The notes under the pieces were generated by a model that ran no database searches, had not been told where the DNA came from, and worked only from the letters and a program-made list of their open reading frames with translations. A program made the position numbers and the translations under genes. Of a stretch of 6,433 bases of DNA, positions 5,733 to 6,433 are shown one piece after another. How positions within the stretch are numbered: the first letter of the stretch is position 1; the number at the start of each line of letters is the position of its first letter. Source of the DNA: Oscillospiraceae bacterium UBA1230 (GTDB lineage Bacteria; Bacillota; Clostridia; Oscillospirales; Oscillospiraceae); the NCBI GenBank assembly GCA_002309395.1, contig DBWU01000050.1:1-6433 (forward strand), given 5' to 3'.

Positions 5733-5771
5733 CGGTATGCGCCGTATCCCGGAGAGAAAGGAGGGGTACCG

Positions 5772-6356
5772 ATGGCGCTGGAGGAGCGATCTTACAGCGT
5801 TTTGCTGGTTTCCGCCGGTCAAAAACTGAACCAAAGCCTGCGCGGCCTGCTGCCCGGTTCCATGCGGGACCGTCTGGTGGTGGCGCCGGACGCAGGCGCC
5901 GCCAAGCGCGCCGTGGCGTCCCAGGCGTTCGACTTCGTGATCGTCAACGCGCCGTTGCCGGACGAGCCGGGGGTCCGTTTCGCCATCGACCAGTGTACCG
6001 CCGGAGAGACCGTGGTCTTGCTGCTGCTGCGTCCGGAGCTTTTCCCCCAGGTCACCGAAACGGTCTGCGAGCACGGTGTGTTCACCCTGTCAAAGCCCCT
6101 TTCCTATCAGGCGATGGAAACGGCGCTTTTGTGGATGGCAAGCGCCAGAGAGCGCCTGCGGAAAACGCGCCGCCAGGCGCTGACGCTGGAGGAGAAGATG
6201 GCGGAGATCCGCCTGGTCAACCGCGCCAAATGGTTCCTCATCGAACACCGGCACATGGACGAACCGTCCGCCCACCGGTATATTGAAAAACAGGCGATGG
6301 ACCGCTGTATCACCCGCCGCGCGGTGGCGGAGGAGCTGCTGGGGTTGAAAGCATAA
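5772..6356 (+). CDS. ANTAR-domain transcription antiterminator with degenerate receiver
   Basis: This 194-residue protein is of the AmiR/NasR/EutV class, which binds nascent leader RNA and prevents terminator formation. Residues about 8-125 look like a response-regulator receiver fold (YSVLLVSAG, FDFVIVNAPLPDEPG, TLSKPLS). However, the acidic pair after strand 1 is replaced by Ser14-Ala15 and the phospho-acceptor Asp by Asn59; only Lys108 is kept. Phosphorylation control is therefore unlikely, and a ligand or partner protein may act instead. A basic linker (126-135) leads to the three-helix ANTAR domain at about 137-191, with the typical residues A152-K153, E164-x2-A167, A175-M176, R183 and A186. 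The start has AAAGGAGGGG immediately upstream (5758-5766). The gene is last in the operon, 39 nt after the GS homologue, and is followed by a terminator. Likely targets are the two attenuators at 857-917 and 1085-1138. Confidence 0.88.
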   Translation: MALEERSYSVLLVSAGQKLNQSLRGLLPGSMRDRLVVAPDAGAAKRAVASQAFDFVIVNAPLPDEPGVRFAIDQCTAGETVVLLLLRPELFPQVTETVCEHGVFTLSKPLSYQAMETALLWMASARERLRKTRRQALTLEEKMAEIRLVNRAKWFLIEHRHMDEPSAHRYIEKQAMDRCITRRAVAEELLGLKA

Positions 6357-6395
6357 AAGACTGCCGTGACCCGTCGGGTCCTGCGGCAGTCTTTT
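6355..6395 (+). terminator. Intrinsic terminator at operon end
   Basis: A perfect 12-pair stem forms between AAAAGACUGCCG (6355-6366) and CGGCAGUCUUUU (6384-6395). An inner GACCC/GGGUC hairpin (6368-6372 with 6376-6380) sits within its loop. The A-run on one side and U-run on the other mean it could also work for transcription coming from the right. The 5' arm overlaps the stop codon of the ANTAR gene, as is common for end-of-operon terminators. Confidence 0.9.
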
Positions 6396-6396
6396 C

Positions 6397-6425
6397 TTGT
6401 ATAACCTCTTCTTATGTGCTATAAT
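6397..6425 (+). promoter_or_regulatory. Possible promoter for a gene right of the window
   Basis: A perfect TATAAT (6420-6425) lies 17 nt after TTGTAT (6397-6402), which matches only the first three bases of the -35 consensus. It sits directly after the operon terminator in a short AT-rich stretch, a sensible place for a new promoter. The gene it would serve is not visible. Confidence 0.4.
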
Positions 6426-6433
6426 CAGTTATA
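6400..6433. repeat. Short inverted repeat at window edge
   Basis: TATAAC (6400-6405) and GTTATA (6428-6433) are a six-base inverted repeat with a 22 nt gap that encloses the candidate -10 box. It may continue beyond the window. In AT-rich DNA this could be chance. Confidence 0.2.

Noticed and set aside
4533..6074. 513-codon open frame on the minus strand opposite the GS homologue and ANTAR gene
   Set aside because: Same compositional shadow: no family motif, no convincing ribosome binding site, and it spans two real genes and their spacer.

Overview
The window reads as part of a moderately GC-rich Firmicute chromosome, most likely a gut-type clostridium (Oscillospiraceae-like). That placement is inference. 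It rests on the protein families, strong AGGAGG-type ribosome binding sites, sigma-A-like promoters and intrinsic terminators with U-tracts. Every gene I can support belongs to ammonium assimilation through glutamine and glutamate.

Layout: (1) Positions 1-826, minus strand: the first 275 residues of a type III glutamine synthetase (GlnN), cut by the window edge. (2) Positions 827-1162: a divergent control region. A near-consensus promoter fires left into glnN and a second fires right into the operon. Each short leader begins with a small hairpin whose six-base loop reads AA-N-G-N-C. The 3' arm of that hairpin is also the 5' arm of an intrinsic terminator, so the two structures exclude each other. 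(3) Positions 1163-5732, plus strand: a tightly packed operon encoding a three-piece, archaeal-type/GlxB-like glutamate synthase (class II glutaminase, FMN synthase fused to a two-cluster ferredoxin domain, GXGXG beta-helix) followed by a short type I glutamine synthetase homologue. (4) Positions 5772-6356: an ANTAR-domain RNA-binding antiterminator with a degenerate receiver domain. (5) Positions 6355-6433: a strong terminator and a possible promoter for a gene beyond the window.

How it may work together: glutamine synthetases fix ammonium into glutamine, and the split synthase moves the amide nitrogen to 2-oxoglutarate to make glutamate. ANTAR proteins of the EutV/NasR/AmiR class bind hexaloop hairpins and block terminators. 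Two such candidate attenuators sit at both divergent promoters and the ANTAR gene is the last in one transcript, so the economical model is a local regulon in which the ANTAR protein controls glnN and the operon, including its own gene. The sequence supports the parts; the connection is inference.

Oddities: each leader has only one hairpin with the expected loop bases (known targets have two); the type I GS homologue appears to carry Lys at the flap Glu position and Ala at the ammonium-site Ser; no NAD(P)H reductase subunit for the glutamate synthase is present in the window.
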